From the NCBI RefSeq assembly GCF_046097595.1, contig NZ_JBJUVG010000004.1:88180-152179 (forward strand): DNA of 64,000 nt. Direction: 5' to 3'. Below, one piece after another: positions 33,267-41,592 of this stretch. This DNA is from Peptococcus simiae (GTDB lineage Bacteria > Bacillota > Peptococcia > Peptococcales > Peptococcaceae). The notes beneath the pieces were generated by a model. That model saw nothing but the letters and a program-made list of their open reading frames with translations. It did no database searches and was not told the origin of the DNA. The translations under genes were made by a program, and so were the position numbers. Numbering within the stretch: the stretch's first letter is position 1; each line of letters opens with the position of its first letter.

Positions 33267-34322
33267 ATGGCGGATTCATTATTTGTGTTTCTGCAGGATG
33301 TTACATCCAGCCCCGCATACGCAATTACAGCTTTTTTAGTTTTAGCAGTCATCTTTGTGAACGGCTGGACCGACGCACCGAATGCGATTGCGACCTGCGT
33401 GTCTACGCGTGCCATGCGGGCGCGGCCGGCTATACTGATGGCCGCCGTTTTTAACTTCTTAGGTGTGCTGATTATGACCATGGTCAGTGCCGGTGTAGCG
33501 GAAACTATTTTTAATATGGTCGATTTTCGCGGCGAACCATACCCGGCCTTACTGGCTTTGTGTGCGGCCCTATTTGCCATTGTGATTTGGGCAGTGGCCA
33601 GTTGGTATTTTGGAATTCCAACCAGTGAAAGTCATGCCCTTATTGCCGGGATTTCCGGCGCAGCTATTGCCTTACAAGGGGGCATTAGCGGCATCAATGG
33701 GAATGAATGGATTAAAGTCATTTACGGGCTTATTCTATCTGTAACCCTTGGTTTTTTAATGGGTTGGTGTATCGTGCGCATCGTTGCCCGACTTTTTAGA
33801 AATATCGATCGGCGCCGGACAGCCGGTGTCTTTCGTGGCGGTCAAATCGCCAGTGCCGCAGCCATGGCTTTCATGCATGGGGCCCAAGATGGGCAGAAGT
33901 TCATGGGGGTCTTTATGCTGGGGATGTTTTTAGCCCGGGGTGAAAACCCCTCTGGCAGCTTTACCATTCCCCTGTGGCTGATGATTCTTTGCTCAGCTGT
34001 TATGGGGATAGGGACTTCTATCGGTGGCTACCGGATTATTAAGAGTGTAGGGATGGACATGGTCAAAATTAAGCAGTGGCAGGGCTTCTCGGCTGATGTG
34101 GCCGGGTCTCTGGTCTTGCTGATTGCGACCCTCGTCGGTTTCCCGGTCTCAACGACGCAGACCAAAACCACCGCGATTATGGGCGTTGGTGCTGGTAAGA
34201 GTTTATCCAGTGTGCGCTGGGACTTGGTTAGAAACATGGCCCTGACATGGATTATTACCTTCCCCGGGTGTGGGTTAATTGGTTTTTGTGCAGTGAAAGT
34301 ATTCGCAATATTGTTCGCATAG
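33267..34322 (+). CDS. Low-affinity inorganic phosphate transporter (Pit family)
   Basis: The 351-residue membrane protein has the Pit signatures NGWTDAPNAIATCVSTRAM near the N-terminus and ALAFMHGAQDGQKFMGV-like AMAFMHGAQDGQKF in the second half, in the duplicated PF01384 architecture with about 10 helices. GGAGGGTG precedes ATG 33267; a frame opening at 33204 reads through the -10 region. Together with the following PhoU-like gene it makes a typical pit-phoU-like pair. Phosphate is the likely substrate; Pit members can also move other oxyanions such as sulfate. Confidence 0.93.
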   Translation: MADSLFVFLQDVTSSPAYAITAFLVLAVIFVNGWTDAPNAIATCVSTRAMRARPAILMAAVFNFLGVLIMTMVSAGVAETIFNMVDFRGEPYPALLALCAALFAIVIWAVASWYFGIPTSESHALIAGISGAAIALQGGISGINGNEWIKVIYGLILSVTLGFLMGWCIVRIVARLFRNIDRRRTAGVFRGGQIASAAAMAFMHGAQDGQKFMGVFMLGMFLARGENPSGSFTIPLWLMILCSAVMGIGTSIGGYRIIKSVGMDMVKIKQWQGFSADVAGSLVLLIATLVGFPVSTTQTKTTAIMGVGAGKSLSSVRWDLVRNMALTWIITFPGCGLIGFCAVKVFAILFA

Positions 34323-34350
34323 GGTTACTTGAAAAGTATTGGAGGAAAAA

Positions 34351-35025
34351 ATGGGCCAAGATACTAAAGAAACCAAGAAGAATAAGAAGAAAACGCGGAA
34401 ACCTAAAAAGAACTACAATTATTTCAAAGCCTTTGAAAAAATGACGCGGTATACCGTCCAAGCAGCGGCCTTATTGGAAGATGCCACAACCAACTACAAC
34501 CTGGATGTGGTTTTCGAAGACAAGTTAGATGATATTCGCCGGGTGGAACACAAGTGTGATGAAGTGGTTTATGAAATCATGGACCAAATCGTCGCTGAAT
34601 TTTTACCACCTATTGATCAGGAAGATATCATCAGTCTGACTTATGCCCTGGATGATGTTACCGATGCCATCGAGGACGTCTTTACCTGTATTTATATGTT
34701 CCATGTGGACCACCTGCGATCGAATGCCGTTGAATTTACCCGGATCTTACTCCAGAGTACAGAAGGGCTTGAAGAAGCGGCAAAAGAATTTAGTCATTTT
34801 AAAAAGAGCAAGCACTTAAAAGATAAGGTGATGGCGGTTTCTGACTTGGAAAAAGAAGCGGACAAGCTCTTTGTCCGGGCCACCCATGAATTATTCGGGG
34901 ATTCCTCTCTTGACCTGCGCGAAGTCATCATTTGGAAGGACCTCTATGAACGCTTAGAAAACTGCTGCGATGCCGCAGAAATGGTGACCAAGCTGATGGA
35001 GAAAATCCAATTAAAGAATCTCTAA
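34351..35025 (+). CDS. DUF47/PhoU-like Pit accessory protein
   Basis: The 224-residue helical protein begins with a very Lys-rich tail (KKNKKKTRKPKKNYNY) and then has PhoU-like helices with acidic metal sites (FEDKLDDIRRVEHKCDEVV and DLEKEADKLF). Members of DUF47 are encoded beside Pit transporters and are thought to regulate phosphate uptake. ATG 34351 follows TTGGAGG; the TTG at 34339 is part of that site. It starts 28 bases after pit. Confidence 0.92.
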   Translation: MGQDTKETKKNKKKTRKPKKNYNYFKAFEKMTRYTVQAAALLEDATTNYNLDVVFEDKLDDIRRVEHKCDEVVYEIMDQIVAEFLPPIDQEDIISLTYALDDVTDAIEDVFTCIYMFHVDHLRSNAVEFTRILLQSTEGLEEAAKEFSHFKKSKHLKDKVMAVSDLEKEADKLFVRATHELFGDSSLDLREVIIWKDLYERLENCCDAAEMVTKLMEKIQLKNL

Positions 35026-35052
35026 ATCGATTATTGAAACGGAGCAACCTGT

Positions 35053-36291
35053 ATGCATTTTAACCGCTATACCCTGAGACGGACCATGCTCGCCCTGGTC
35101 CTGCTCATTATCATCGCTTATGCTGTTTTCCACGCCGGGGATGTAGGGGTATCTTTTGGGAAATTACTCAATCTCCTGACCCCCTTTATTGCCGGGGCTG
35201 TCATGGCCTTTATTTTGAACGTCCCCATGCGCTTTTTAGAAGGCCGGGTATTTTCGAAGATCAAGAGTAAGAAGTTTAAAAAGTTTAAGCGGCCCTTGGC
35301 TGTCTTGCTGTCCTTGATTATTGTCATTTTATTGGTCACCCTGGTCTCTGTGATTGTTATTCCTCAGCTCATTGACTCTATTACCCTATTTGTGAGCAAT
35401 ATGCCTGAGTACTTTGCCGGCTTTAACCGCCTCCTGGACCAGGTGGTCCAGCGGTTCCCGGATACAGCTGAACAAGTCGAGCAGGTGCGGAAGAACATAG
35501 AGAATATATCCCCGGCCAATATCCAACAAGGGATTATGGACTTCCTCCGGTCCTCACCGGATGGGTCCAATGGGGATAATGGCACCCTTTTAACCTCGGC
35601 CCTTTTCTCAACCTTTGGGATTGTCACCAGTGTATTTGGCTTCCTGGTCAATGCCGTTGTGGGCTTTGCCTTTGCGATTTATGTCCTCTTTGCCAAGGAA
35701 GACCTGGCCATCCAGGGCCGTCGGTTGATCTTTGCCATCTTCTCCCATGAAACGGCCAAGTATGTCATCCACGTCTTCCAGGTGGGCTTTGCCAAGTTTT
35801 ATAACTTCCTGACCGGGCAGTTATTGGAAGCGGTTATCTTAGGGTCCCTGATGAGCATTGGGATGCTGGTTTTGCAGCTGCCCTATGCCTTCATGATCGG
35901 GGTTCTCATTGGTTTTACAGCCTTGATTCCCATTGCCGGGGCGGTCATCGGTGGCTTTATTGGTTTCTTGCTGGTCTTTAGTGTCAGCACCACCAAGGCC
36001 CTGATTTTCCTCGTCTTTATGCTCCTGCTCCAGCAATTCGAGTCCAATGTCATCTACCCCCGGGTGGTTGGCAGTTCGGTGGGGCTGCCCTCTATGTGGA
36101 CCCTCTTTGCCATTACCATCGGCGGGTCTTTAATGGGCCTCATGGGGATGTTGCTCTTTGTGCCCTTGGTGAGCACGATTTACAGTTTGATTTCAGAAAT
36201 TATTTACGGCCGGCTGGAAATGAAGGGGATTTCAGAGAAGGACCCGAACATTCTCTATGGCGTGCCGGACAGTAAACGCTTAAAAAGTTAA
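35053..36291 (+). CDS. AI-2E-family transporter (UPF0118)
   Basis: The 412-residue protein has about 8 membrane segments, with a soluble stretch near 90-190 and the conserved QQFESNVIYPRVVGSSVGLPSMW segment (core NVIYPRVVGSSVGL) near residue 340. The superfamily includes Na+/H+ antiporters and permeases of unknown cargo; the name AI-2E does not prove autoinducer-2 export. It follows the PhoU-like gene by 27 bases and may be in the same transcript, since no terminator is seen between them. Confidence 0.9.
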   Translation: MHFNRYTLRRTMLALVLLIIIAYAVFHAGDVGVSFGKLLNLLTPFIAGAVMAFILNVPMRFLEGRVFSKIKSKKFKKFKRPLAVLLSLIIVILLVTLVSVIVIPQLIDSITLFVSNMPEYFAGFNRLLDQVVQRFPDTAEQVEQVRKNIENISPANIQQGIMDFLRSSPDGSNGDNGTLLTSALFSTFGIVTSVFGFLVNAVVGFAFAIYVLFAKEDLAIQGRRLIFAIFSHETAKYVIHVFQVGFAKFYNFLTGQLLEAVILGSLMSIGMLVLQLPYAFMIGVLIGFTALIPIAGAVIGGFIGFLLVFSVSTTKALIFLVFMLLLQQFESNVIYPRVVGSSVGLPSMWTLFAITIGGSLMGLMGMLLFVPLVSTIYSLISEIIYGRLEMKGISEKDPNILYGVPDSKRLKS

Positions 36292-36295
36292 GCGG

Positions 36296-36410
36296 ACAAT
36301 TGCATAAAAAGTGGCGTTCGCGCCGACTGGTTGGAAACTTCCCAGGATAACACTAAGACCGGCCCCTACGGGGGAGACAGCCTGTCTTTGTGCAGGCTGT
36401 CTTTTTTTTG
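36296..36410 (+). promoter_or_regulatory. Structured leader with intrinsic terminator before an ECF S-component-like gene (unassigned riboswitch candidate)
   Basis: The 120 bases upstream of the ECF-like gene contain a tetraloop hairpin GGCG-TTCG-CGCC near 36313, GC-rich segments ACTAAGACCGG and CCCCTACGGGGG (36363-36374) and a strong terminator hairpin (AGACAGCCTG 36375-36384 with CAGGCTGTCT 36393-36402, then a run of T). The layout of aptamer-like region, terminator and start codon 12 bases later is that of a transcription-attenuating riboswitch, but I could not match it to TPP, FMN, cobalamin, preQ1, THF or ZTP patterns. Confidence 0.55.
36375..36409 (+). terminator. Terminator/attenuator in the ECF leader
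   Basis: AGACAGCCTG at 36375-36384 pairs with CAGGCTGTCT at 36393-36402, followed by a T-run to 36409. It lies between the AI-2E-family gene and the ECF gene and could end the former as well as control the latter. Confidence 0.85.
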
Positions 36411-36417
36411 AAAGGAA

Positions 36418-36978
36418 ATGAATATGCGTAGACAATCCTATACCTATCCCTTAGCCCTAACAGCCATCTGCGTTGGCGTCAACCTGGCCCTGTGTTTTGT
36501 CAATACCCAGCTCAAGCTCCCCATCTATATCGATACCGTCGGCACCATGACGGTCGCCGCCCTCCTGGGCGCTCCCTGGGCGGTGGCTTGTGCAGTCCTC
36601 AGTGCCATAGCCAACACCAGCATGGATGCCTTTGCCCTGCCCTTCCTGCCCCAGAGTATGACGACGGCTCTCCTGGCCACCCTGGTTTTCCGTCATCCCC
36701 GGATTAAGAAGCTGGCGGCACCGGTTAAGGGGTTGATTGTCGGCGTGCCGGCAGCGATTATCGGGGCCCTGATTGCCGCCTATATCTTTGGCGGGGTGAC
36801 CTCGGCCGGGTCCAGCTATATCTTACAGTTTATGACCCATGTCATGGGGATGCCCCTGGTCGCTTCGGCCTTTATCGTCCAATTGGTCACAGATTATATT
36901 GATAAAACCCTCATCATTATATTTGTGGGCCTGGTCATCCGGCGGATTCCCGGCTATATTTTAGAGCGTCTGCAATGA
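36418..36978 (+). CDS. ECF-type transporter S-component-like membrane protein
   Basis: The 186-residue protein has about six hydrophobic helices (YPLALTAICVGVNLALCF, IYIDTVGTMTVAALLGAPWAV and others), the size and layout of ECF-transporter substrate-binding (S) components, which capture vitamins and use shared EcfAA'T energising subunits. The substrate is unknown: it is not clearly BioY, RibU, ThiT or CbrT by eye. AAAGGAAATGAAT precedes ATG 36424, and ATG 36418 is in frame; I kept 36418. No EcfA/T genes are nearby, which fits a group II S component. The structured leader supports vitamin- or cofactor-dependent control. Confidence 0.75.
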   Translation: MNMRRQSYTYPLALTAICVGVNLALCFVNTQLKLPIYIDTVGTMTVAALLGAPWAVACAVLSAIANTSMDAFALPFLPQSMTTALLATLVFRHPRIKKLAAPVKGLIVGVPAAIIGALIAAYIFGGVTSAGSSYILQFMTHVMGMPLVASAFIVQLVTDYIDKTLIIIFVGLVIRRIPGYILERLQ

Positions 36979-37012
36979 ATTAACAGGTCCGCAATGAAAT
37001 GGTAGGAAATGC

Positions 37013-37044
37013 TTGACATCTTTTTTACAAAACTATGCTATACT
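37013..37044 (+). promoter_or_regulatory. Promoter of the DUF1002 gene (suboptimal spacing)
   Basis: TTGACA lies at 37013-37018. Possible -10 elements are TATGCT (15-base spacer) and TATACT at 37039-37044 (20-base spacer); neither has the ideal 17. Confidence 0.5.
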
Positions 37045-37046
37045 TG

Positions 37047-37071
37047 CCTTAAGCTGAAAGGCTTAAGGAGG
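37047..37071 (+). promoter_or_regulatory. Hairpin masking the DUF1002 ribosome-binding site
   Basis: CCTTAAGC (37047-37054) and GCTTAAGG (37061-37068) form a perfect 8-bp stem whose right arm contains the first bases of the AAGGAGG ribosome-binding site (37065-37071). This could be a translational switch or thermosensor, though the stem is AT-rich and short. Confidence 0.55.
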
Positions 37072-37077
37072 TATTCA

Positions 37078-37992
37078 ATGAAGAAAACGATTATATCCAC
37101 TGTCCTCGTAGCTGCCCTGGCCTTCCAACCCCTGGCAGCCCTGGCTGATGCAGCGGTGGGGGATAGTATTGTTACCATTGGGGATAACCTCAATGCCCAG
37201 CAGAGAGAAGAAGTCCTGCGTCACTTTAATGCCCCTCAAGGAGTCCAGGAAATCAGAGTAACGATTGATGAAGAGCGTTACTACCTGGGCAATTCTGTGC
37301 CGGCGGCCCAAATTGGGAATAGCACCAATTCCTGTGCCATGGTGACCTACACCTCTAAGGGGTCCGGCATCCATGTCACCACCAACAACATCAACTATGT
37401 CACCCCTTCGGCCTATGAAAGCGCCCTGCTGACAGCTGGCGTCACCGATGCAGATGTCAAGGTAACGGCCCCCTTTGAAGTCAGCGGGACCGGGGCCTTA
37501 ACCGGGATCATCAAGGCCTATGAGGTATCCAGCGGCGAACAGATTTCCGATGATGTAAAAAAAGCCGCTACCCAGGAGTTGGTCACCAATGCCAACCTTT
37601 CTAAGAGCCTGGGGGAAGACCAGTCCACAGCGGTTATCAATGACATCAAAAAACGGATTGCGACGGAAAAACCGCAAAATGCCAATGACATCAAGGCCAT
37701 CGTGGATAAAATCCTGGCCGACTACAACATTCAGTTAACCGACCAGCAGTACAACCAGCTTCTAGATACGGTCAACCAACTGGCCAGTTTGAACATTGAC
37801 TGGAATGCTTTATCTGACAACCTCAACAAGTGGGCCCACCAGGCCAATGACTACCTGAATACAGAGGAAGGGCAAAACTTCCTGAATAAGCTCGGCAGCT
37901 GGTTTGAAAGCTTTATCAGCTGGTTTGCCGGCCTTGTCGGTGGGTCATCGGACCAGGCCCCGGCTGAGGATACCAATAACGGCGGCCAGTAA
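37078..37992 (+). CDS. Secreted DUF1002 protein
   Basis: The 304-residue protein starts with a signal peptide (MKKTIISTVLVAALAFQPLAALA, cleavage likely before DAAVGD). The body resembles DUF1002 proteins, which are predicted extracytosolic proteins in Firmicutes: GDNLNAQQREEVLRHF near the start, then NSTNSCAMVTYTSKGSGIHV and an ISDDVKKAATQELVTNANLSK region. The C-terminus has an amphipathic WFESFISWFAGLVGG segment and an acidic Asn tail. ATG 37078 follows AAGGAGG; the frame to 37009 runs through the promoter. A second role for the RBS hairpin is noted separately. Function is unknown. Confidence 0.85.
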   Translation: MKKTIISTVLVAALAFQPLAALADAAVGDSIVTIGDNLNAQQREEVLRHFNAPQGVQEIRVTIDEERYYLGNSVPAAQIGNSTNSCAMVTYTSKGSGIHVTTNNINYVTPSAYESALLTAGVTDADVKVTAPFEVSGTGALTGIIKAYEVSSGEQISDDVKKAATQELVTNANLSKSLGEDQSTAVINDIKKRIATEKPQNANDIKAIVDKILADYNIQLTDQQYNQLLDTVNQLASLNIDWNALSDNLNKWAHQANDYLNTEEGQNFLNKLGSWFESFISWFAGLVGGSSDQAPAEDTNNGGQ

Positions 37993-37999
37993 GCAGACA

Positions 38000-38025
38000 A
38001 AAGACGCCTTTAGGGGCGTCTTTTT
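38000..38025 (+). terminator. Terminator after the DUF1002 gene
   Basis: AAAGACGCC (38000-38008) pairs with GGCGTC and T-run (38015-38025). Confidence 0.88.
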
Positions 38026-38072
38026 CCTATTCTAAGCATTTTACCTGTAAGCAAGTGTGAAAGGAGGCCCCT

Positions 38073-39197
38073 ATGGGCGGCTTGTATATCCATATTCCTT
38101 TTTGTCCCAGCAAGTGTCGCTATTGTGACTTCCTGAGCGGGCCGGCTGCTGAAGCTGACCAGACGGCCTATATCGAGGCCCTGCTCACCGACCTCCGCCT
38201 CCAGACCCAGGCCTTTGACCAGCCCCTGGAGACCATCTTTATCGGCGGCGGCACACCAAGCAGTCTATCTCGGGCCAACTGGGCCCGGCTCTTGGAAGGC
38301 ATGGCCGACTTGCCCGGCCTTGAGGCGGTCCAGGAATGGACGGTGGAGGTCAATCCCGGGGACCTTGCCCCTGGGCTTTTGGCCGACTGGCTGGCGGCCG
38401 GCGTCAACCGCCTATCGATGGGGATCCAGAGCTTTGATGACGACACGCTGAAGATGCTGGGTCGCCGCCATAACCGGGCTACAGCCCTAGCCGCCTATGA
38501 GACCATCCGGGCCGCCGGTTTTAGCAATGTTAACCTGGACCTGATGTATGGCCTGCCGGGGATGACCCTGGACAAGTGGCGGGCAACGGTCAAAACAGCC
38601 CTGGCCTTGGCCCCCAGCCACCTGTCCCTCTATGGGCTCATTGTTGAAGAGGGGACCCCTATTGCCCAGGACCTGGCTGCCGGTCGTCTGCCGGACCCGG
38701 ATGACGACCTGGCCCGGGCCAGTTTTTTGTGGCAGCGGGAGGCCCTGGCAGCGGCCGGCTACCGGCAGTATGAGATTTCCAACTATGCCCAAGAGGGAGC
38801 GGCCTGCTGGCATAACCAGCTTTACTGGTCCCTGGGCGACTGGCTGGGCTGCGGCCTAGGCGCCTCCGGTCAGGTAGGCGGTCGCTTTACCCGGCTGACC
38901 GGCGACCCGGCCCTCTATCGGTCCAGCCTGGCAGCGGGCCGCCTGCCCTTGGTCGAAGATGAGGTCTGGTCCCGGGAGGACCTGATGAGCGAGCAAGTCA
39001 TCCTGGCCTTGCGGCAGCCGGCGGGCCTGTGGATTCCCGGCTTTGATGCCCGTTACGGGGCCCACTTTCGCCTTGATTATGCTGCGGCCATTGAGGCGGC
39101 CTGCGCCCAGGGACTGGCTATCCTGACTGAAGACGCCTTCAAGCCCAGCCTTGAAGGGCTCCTCTTAAATAATGAACTTGCCATTTTATTTTTATAA
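38073..39197 (+). CDS. hemW: Radical SAM protein HemW (heme chaperone-like)
   Basis: The 374-residue protein has the radical-SAM triad CPSKCRYCDF and SAM-binding IFIGGGTPSS, then VEVNPG, RLSMGIQSFDD and NLDLMYGLPG. This is the HemN-like group. HemW proteins lack the extra N-terminal features of true coproporphyrinogen dehydrogenase and are thought to hand heme to target proteins. In Firmicutes hemW commonly precedes hrcA-grpE-dnaKJ, as it does here after one intervening gene. AGGAGG precedes the ATG. Confidence 0.92.
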   Translation: MGGLYIHIPFCPSKCRYCDFLSGPAAEADQTAYIEALLTDLRLQTQAFDQPLETIFIGGGTPSSLSRANWARLLEGMADLPGLEAVQEWTVEVNPGDLAPGLLADWLAAGVNRLSMGIQSFDDDTLKMLGRRHNRATALAAYETIRAAGFSNVNLDLMYGLPGMTLDKWRATVKTALALAPSHLSLYGLIVEEGTPIAQDLAAGRLPDPDDDLARASFLWQREALAAAGYRQYEISNYAQEGAACWHNQLYWSLGDWLGCGLGASGQVGGRFTRLTGDPALYRSSLAAGRLPLVEDEVWSREDLMSEQVILALRQPAGLWIPGFDARYGAHFRLDYAAAIEAACAQGLAILTEDAFKPSLEGLLLNNELAILFL

Positions 39198-39283
39198 AGG
39201 GGCTTCCTTGCTCTTGACAAGGGGGTTCAATAGTGGGATGATTTGCCATATCAAAAGATCTTTGCCGTAGAGGAGGCTTTGAA

Positions 39284-39670
39284 ATGGGAGAGAGTCGGCT
39301 TAAGTTTTACCAGGTCCTGGTGCTTTTGGCAGTCATAGCCCTTGTTGGCTACTACCATGCGGTGACCCGGCTTTTTGACCTGCCGGCCACCGGGGTGGCC
39401 TATATCCATAATCATCTTTTGTTGGCCCTGGTTTTTGTGCTAGCGGCTATAGCTGTTGGCGTCTTAGCGGTCCGCTTTTCCTTCGGGGGCTGGCGACTGG
39501 GGACCCTTTTGACCCTTGGCCTGGATATTCTGGTCCTGCTCAGTGCGATTTTTGTAGACTTCGGTATATCGACGGATGTCCTGCGCTGCATGCTCCATAG
39601 CGGCGGGCTCATTCCCTTATCGGCCCTGAATATGGCAGTGGCTCTCCACTGGGTCTTCCGGGGCCAATGA
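39284..39670 (+). CDS. Small membrane protein of unknown function (128 aa)
   Basis: The 128-residue protein has four hydrophobic helices (starting LVLLAVIALVGYY, then LLLALVFVLAAIAVGVLAV, TLLTLGLDILVLLSAIF and a C-terminal one). It has no recognisable domain or conserved polar motif. It sits between hemW and hrcA in an otherwise conserved order and has its own terminator. AGAGGAGG is upstream of the ATG; TTGACA near 39214 could be its promoter. Function unknown. Confidence 0.75.
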   Translation: MGESRLKFYQVLVLLAVIALVGYYHAVTRLFDLPATGVAYIHNHLLLALVFVLAAIAVGVLAVRFSFGGWRLGTLLTLGLDILVLLSAIFVDFGISTDVLRCMLHSGGLIPLSALNMAVALHWVFRGQ

Positions 39671-39672
39671 AA

Positions 39673-39705
39673 AAACCGTTTCCCTTTGTGGGGAACGGTT
39701 TTTTT
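39673..39705 (+). terminator. Terminator before the heat-shock operon
   Basis: AACCGTTTCCC and GGGGAACGGTT pair around a short loop, followed by a run of T. Confidence 0.9.
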
Positions 39706-39728
39706 GTTGGCAAAAAGGGGGCAATTGC

Positions 39729-39757
39729 TTGACAAGAGGGGTGAAAGGTGATAAATT
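39729..39757 (+). promoter_or_regulatory. Heat-shock operon promoter
   Basis: TTGACA at 39729-39734 and TAAATT at 39752-39757 with a 17-base spacer. The CIRCE operator starts 10 bases downstream. Confidence 0.8.
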
Positions 39758-39767
39758 GAATATGTGA

Positions 39768-39794
39768 TTAGCACTCGATTAGATTGAGTGCTAA
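39768..39794. promoter_or_regulatory. CIRCE operator
   Basis: TTAGCACTC (39768-39776), a 9-base centre, and GAGTGCTAA (39786-39794) match the CIRCE consensus exactly. HrcA binds it and represses hrcA-grpE-dnaK-dnaJ at normal temperature. Confidence 0.97.
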
Positions 39795-39827
39795 CAAAAC
39801 CTCAAAGTAGAAAAAAGGAGGCATGAC

Positions 39828-40946
39828 GTGGGCATTACCGATCGCCAGGAACGCATCCTGGAACACCTCATTAATGACTATGTGGCCAGCGGTGAACCGG
39901 TGGGCTCACGCACGCTGTCCAAAAAAGAAGACCTCGGCGTCAGTGCGGCAACCATCCGCAATGACTTGTCTGACTTGGAAGAGGCAGGCCTGGTCATAGC
40001 GCCTCATACCTCTGCCGGTCGGGTACCAACGGACGAAGGCTTTAGCTATTATATCAACCGGCTCTTGCCGGTCCGCTTGGCTGAAGACCGGTCGGCCGAC
40101 CCCTTTGGGGTCAAGGCCTGGTTGGGCTCCGGCCGGGTCAACGATGATGTTACCCGGCTGGCTCTTGTGGACTGGCTGGCCAAGACAGCAGGCCTTCCGG
40201 CCATGCTCTACCTCCCGGCCCTGGCAGCCGAGGAACAGCCGGTCCTGGCCCGGTTAAACCTCATCTTCCTGGCGCCCGGCCGGGCCCTGATGGTCATGGT
40301 CACCGATGATGAGCAAGTCAGCAGTGACCTGGTAGATATGCCCTTGAGCATCGGTGAAAAAGAGATGCTCATTGCCGAGGGGCTCTTGAACCACTACCTG
40401 CGCGGCCTGCCCCTGCATTACTGGCGGCGGCCCCTGGCTGAATTTTTGCAGCAGCAGGATGGTGAATTGGCCCATTTCATCCGCCAAATTGTCGACTTGC
40501 TCGGCGAAGCCATTTCCCATGACGGCCGTCGAGTCGTTTATGTTGCTGGGGCCCTAAAGATTTTAGATCAGCCGGAATTCCAGGAGCCGGACAAGCTGCG
40601 CCGGATCCTATCGGCCCTGGAGGAAGACCGGACTGTATCGGACCTGCTAGCCGATGTATCCGGTAAGGATCCTATGGTCCGCCTGGGCCGAGAACTGCCG
40701 AGCCCCCTCTTAGCGGACTGCGCCCTTGTGAGTGTAGCTTATCACATTGGCCGGCAAAGAGGCCACCTGGGCCTTTTAGGACCAAAACGAATGAACTATC
40801 TTGCTTGCGCCCGTCTCTTACAAACGACCGCCCAGGCCATTGAAGAGATTTACCGAGACAAGGCCATGCTGGTACCAGACCACCAAACGGATCTGGCCCC
40901 CCTCTTGCATTCCTTTGCTTGGCAACTGCGCGAGATTAGACAATAG
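39828..40946 (+). CDS. hrcA: Heat-inducible transcription repressor HrcA
   Basis: HrcA binds CIRCE just upstream. The 372-residue protein has the N-terminal winged helix (ITDRQERILEHLINDYVASGEPVGSRTLSKK; core PVGSRTLSKK) and the downstream GAF-like domain. The start is GTG 39828 after GGAGG; an overlapping ATG is out of frame. It opens the operon with grpE, dnaK and dnaJ and so is autoregulated. Confidence 0.97.
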   Translation: MGITDRQERILEHLINDYVASGEPVGSRTLSKKEDLGVSAATIRNDLSDLEEAGLVIAPHTSAGRVPTDEGFSYYINRLLPVRLAEDRSADPFGVKAWLGSGRVNDDVTRLALVDWLAKTAGLPAMLYLPALAAEEQPVLARLNLIFLAPGRALMVMVTDDEQVSSDLVDMPLSIGEKEMLIAEGLLNHYLRGLPLHYWRRPLAEFLQQQDGELAHFIRQIVDLLGEAISHDGRRVVYVAGALKILDQPEFQEPDKLRRILSALEEDRTVSDLLADVSGKDPMVRLGRELPSPLLADCALVSVAYHIGRQRGHLGLLGPKRMNYLACARLLQTTAQAIEEIYRDKAMLVPDHQTDLAPLLHSFAWQLREIRQ

Positions 40947-40963
40947 AAAAGGAGTGAAGCGCA

Positions 40964-41539
40964 TTGCGCGACCACGCATCTGAAAAAGAAACCATTTCGC
41001 CTGAGACAGAAGCCCCTGCAGAAGCGACGGCCGAAAAGGCTGAGGATGTGGCGGAAGCCACTGCTGAATCCAGCCAAGGGGAAGAAGAGAACCCCGGGGG
41101 CACCGGCAATCCGGAATTGGAAAACAGGTACATCCGCCTGCTGGCCGACTTTGATAACTACAAACGCCGGACCCAGCGGGAAAAAGCGGACATTTACCAG
41201 TATGCCAATGAAAGTCTCATTAAGGAAATCCTGCCGGTATTAGACGCCTTTGACATGGCCCTTCAAACAGCGCCCAGCTCTGATGACGACAGCCATAAAA
41301 ACCTTATGACCGGTCTGGAGCAAATCCAGCGCCAGCTGATGGCGGTCCTGGAAGGGGCCGGCCTGTCCCGGATTGCCGGTTTGGGCGAAAGCTACGACCC
41401 GGTTTACCATGAGGCCATTATGGTCGATGAAAACGCCGACGCACCGGCCAATACCATCATTGACGAATTGCGCGCCGGGTATCAATTTAAAGATAAGGTA
41501 CTGCGCCCCACCGTCTGTCGGGTTAGCGGGAATAGTTAA
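40964..41539 (+). CDS. grpE: Nucleotide exchange factor GrpE
   Basis: GrpE promotes ADP release from DnaK. The 191-residue protein has an acidic, Ala/Glu-rich N-terminal tail (about 1-50) then the coiled coil and beta domain with RYIRLLADFDNYKRRTQREK and the C-terminal VLRPTVCRVSG. The start is TTG 40964 with AAAGGAG 9 bases upstream. It is flanked by hrcA and dnaK. Confidence 0.95.
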   Translation: MRDHASEKETISPETEAPAEATAEKAEDVAEATAESSQGEEENPGGTGNPELENRYIRLLADFDNYKRRTQREKADIYQYANESLIKEILPVLDAFDMALQTAPSSDDDSHKNLMTGLEQIQRQLMAVLEGAGLSRIAGLGESYDPVYHEAIMVDENADAPANTIIDELRAGYQFKDKVLRPTVCRVSGNS

Positions 41540-41592
41540 CCATCCACTATATATAAAATCGATTTAGGATTAAATATTCAGGAGGAAATAAT

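Noticed and set aside
36296..36410. Leader is a cobalamin or TPP riboswitch
   Set aside because: Core boxes (GCCACTG for B12; CTGAGA with ACCTGATCTGG for TPP) are absent.
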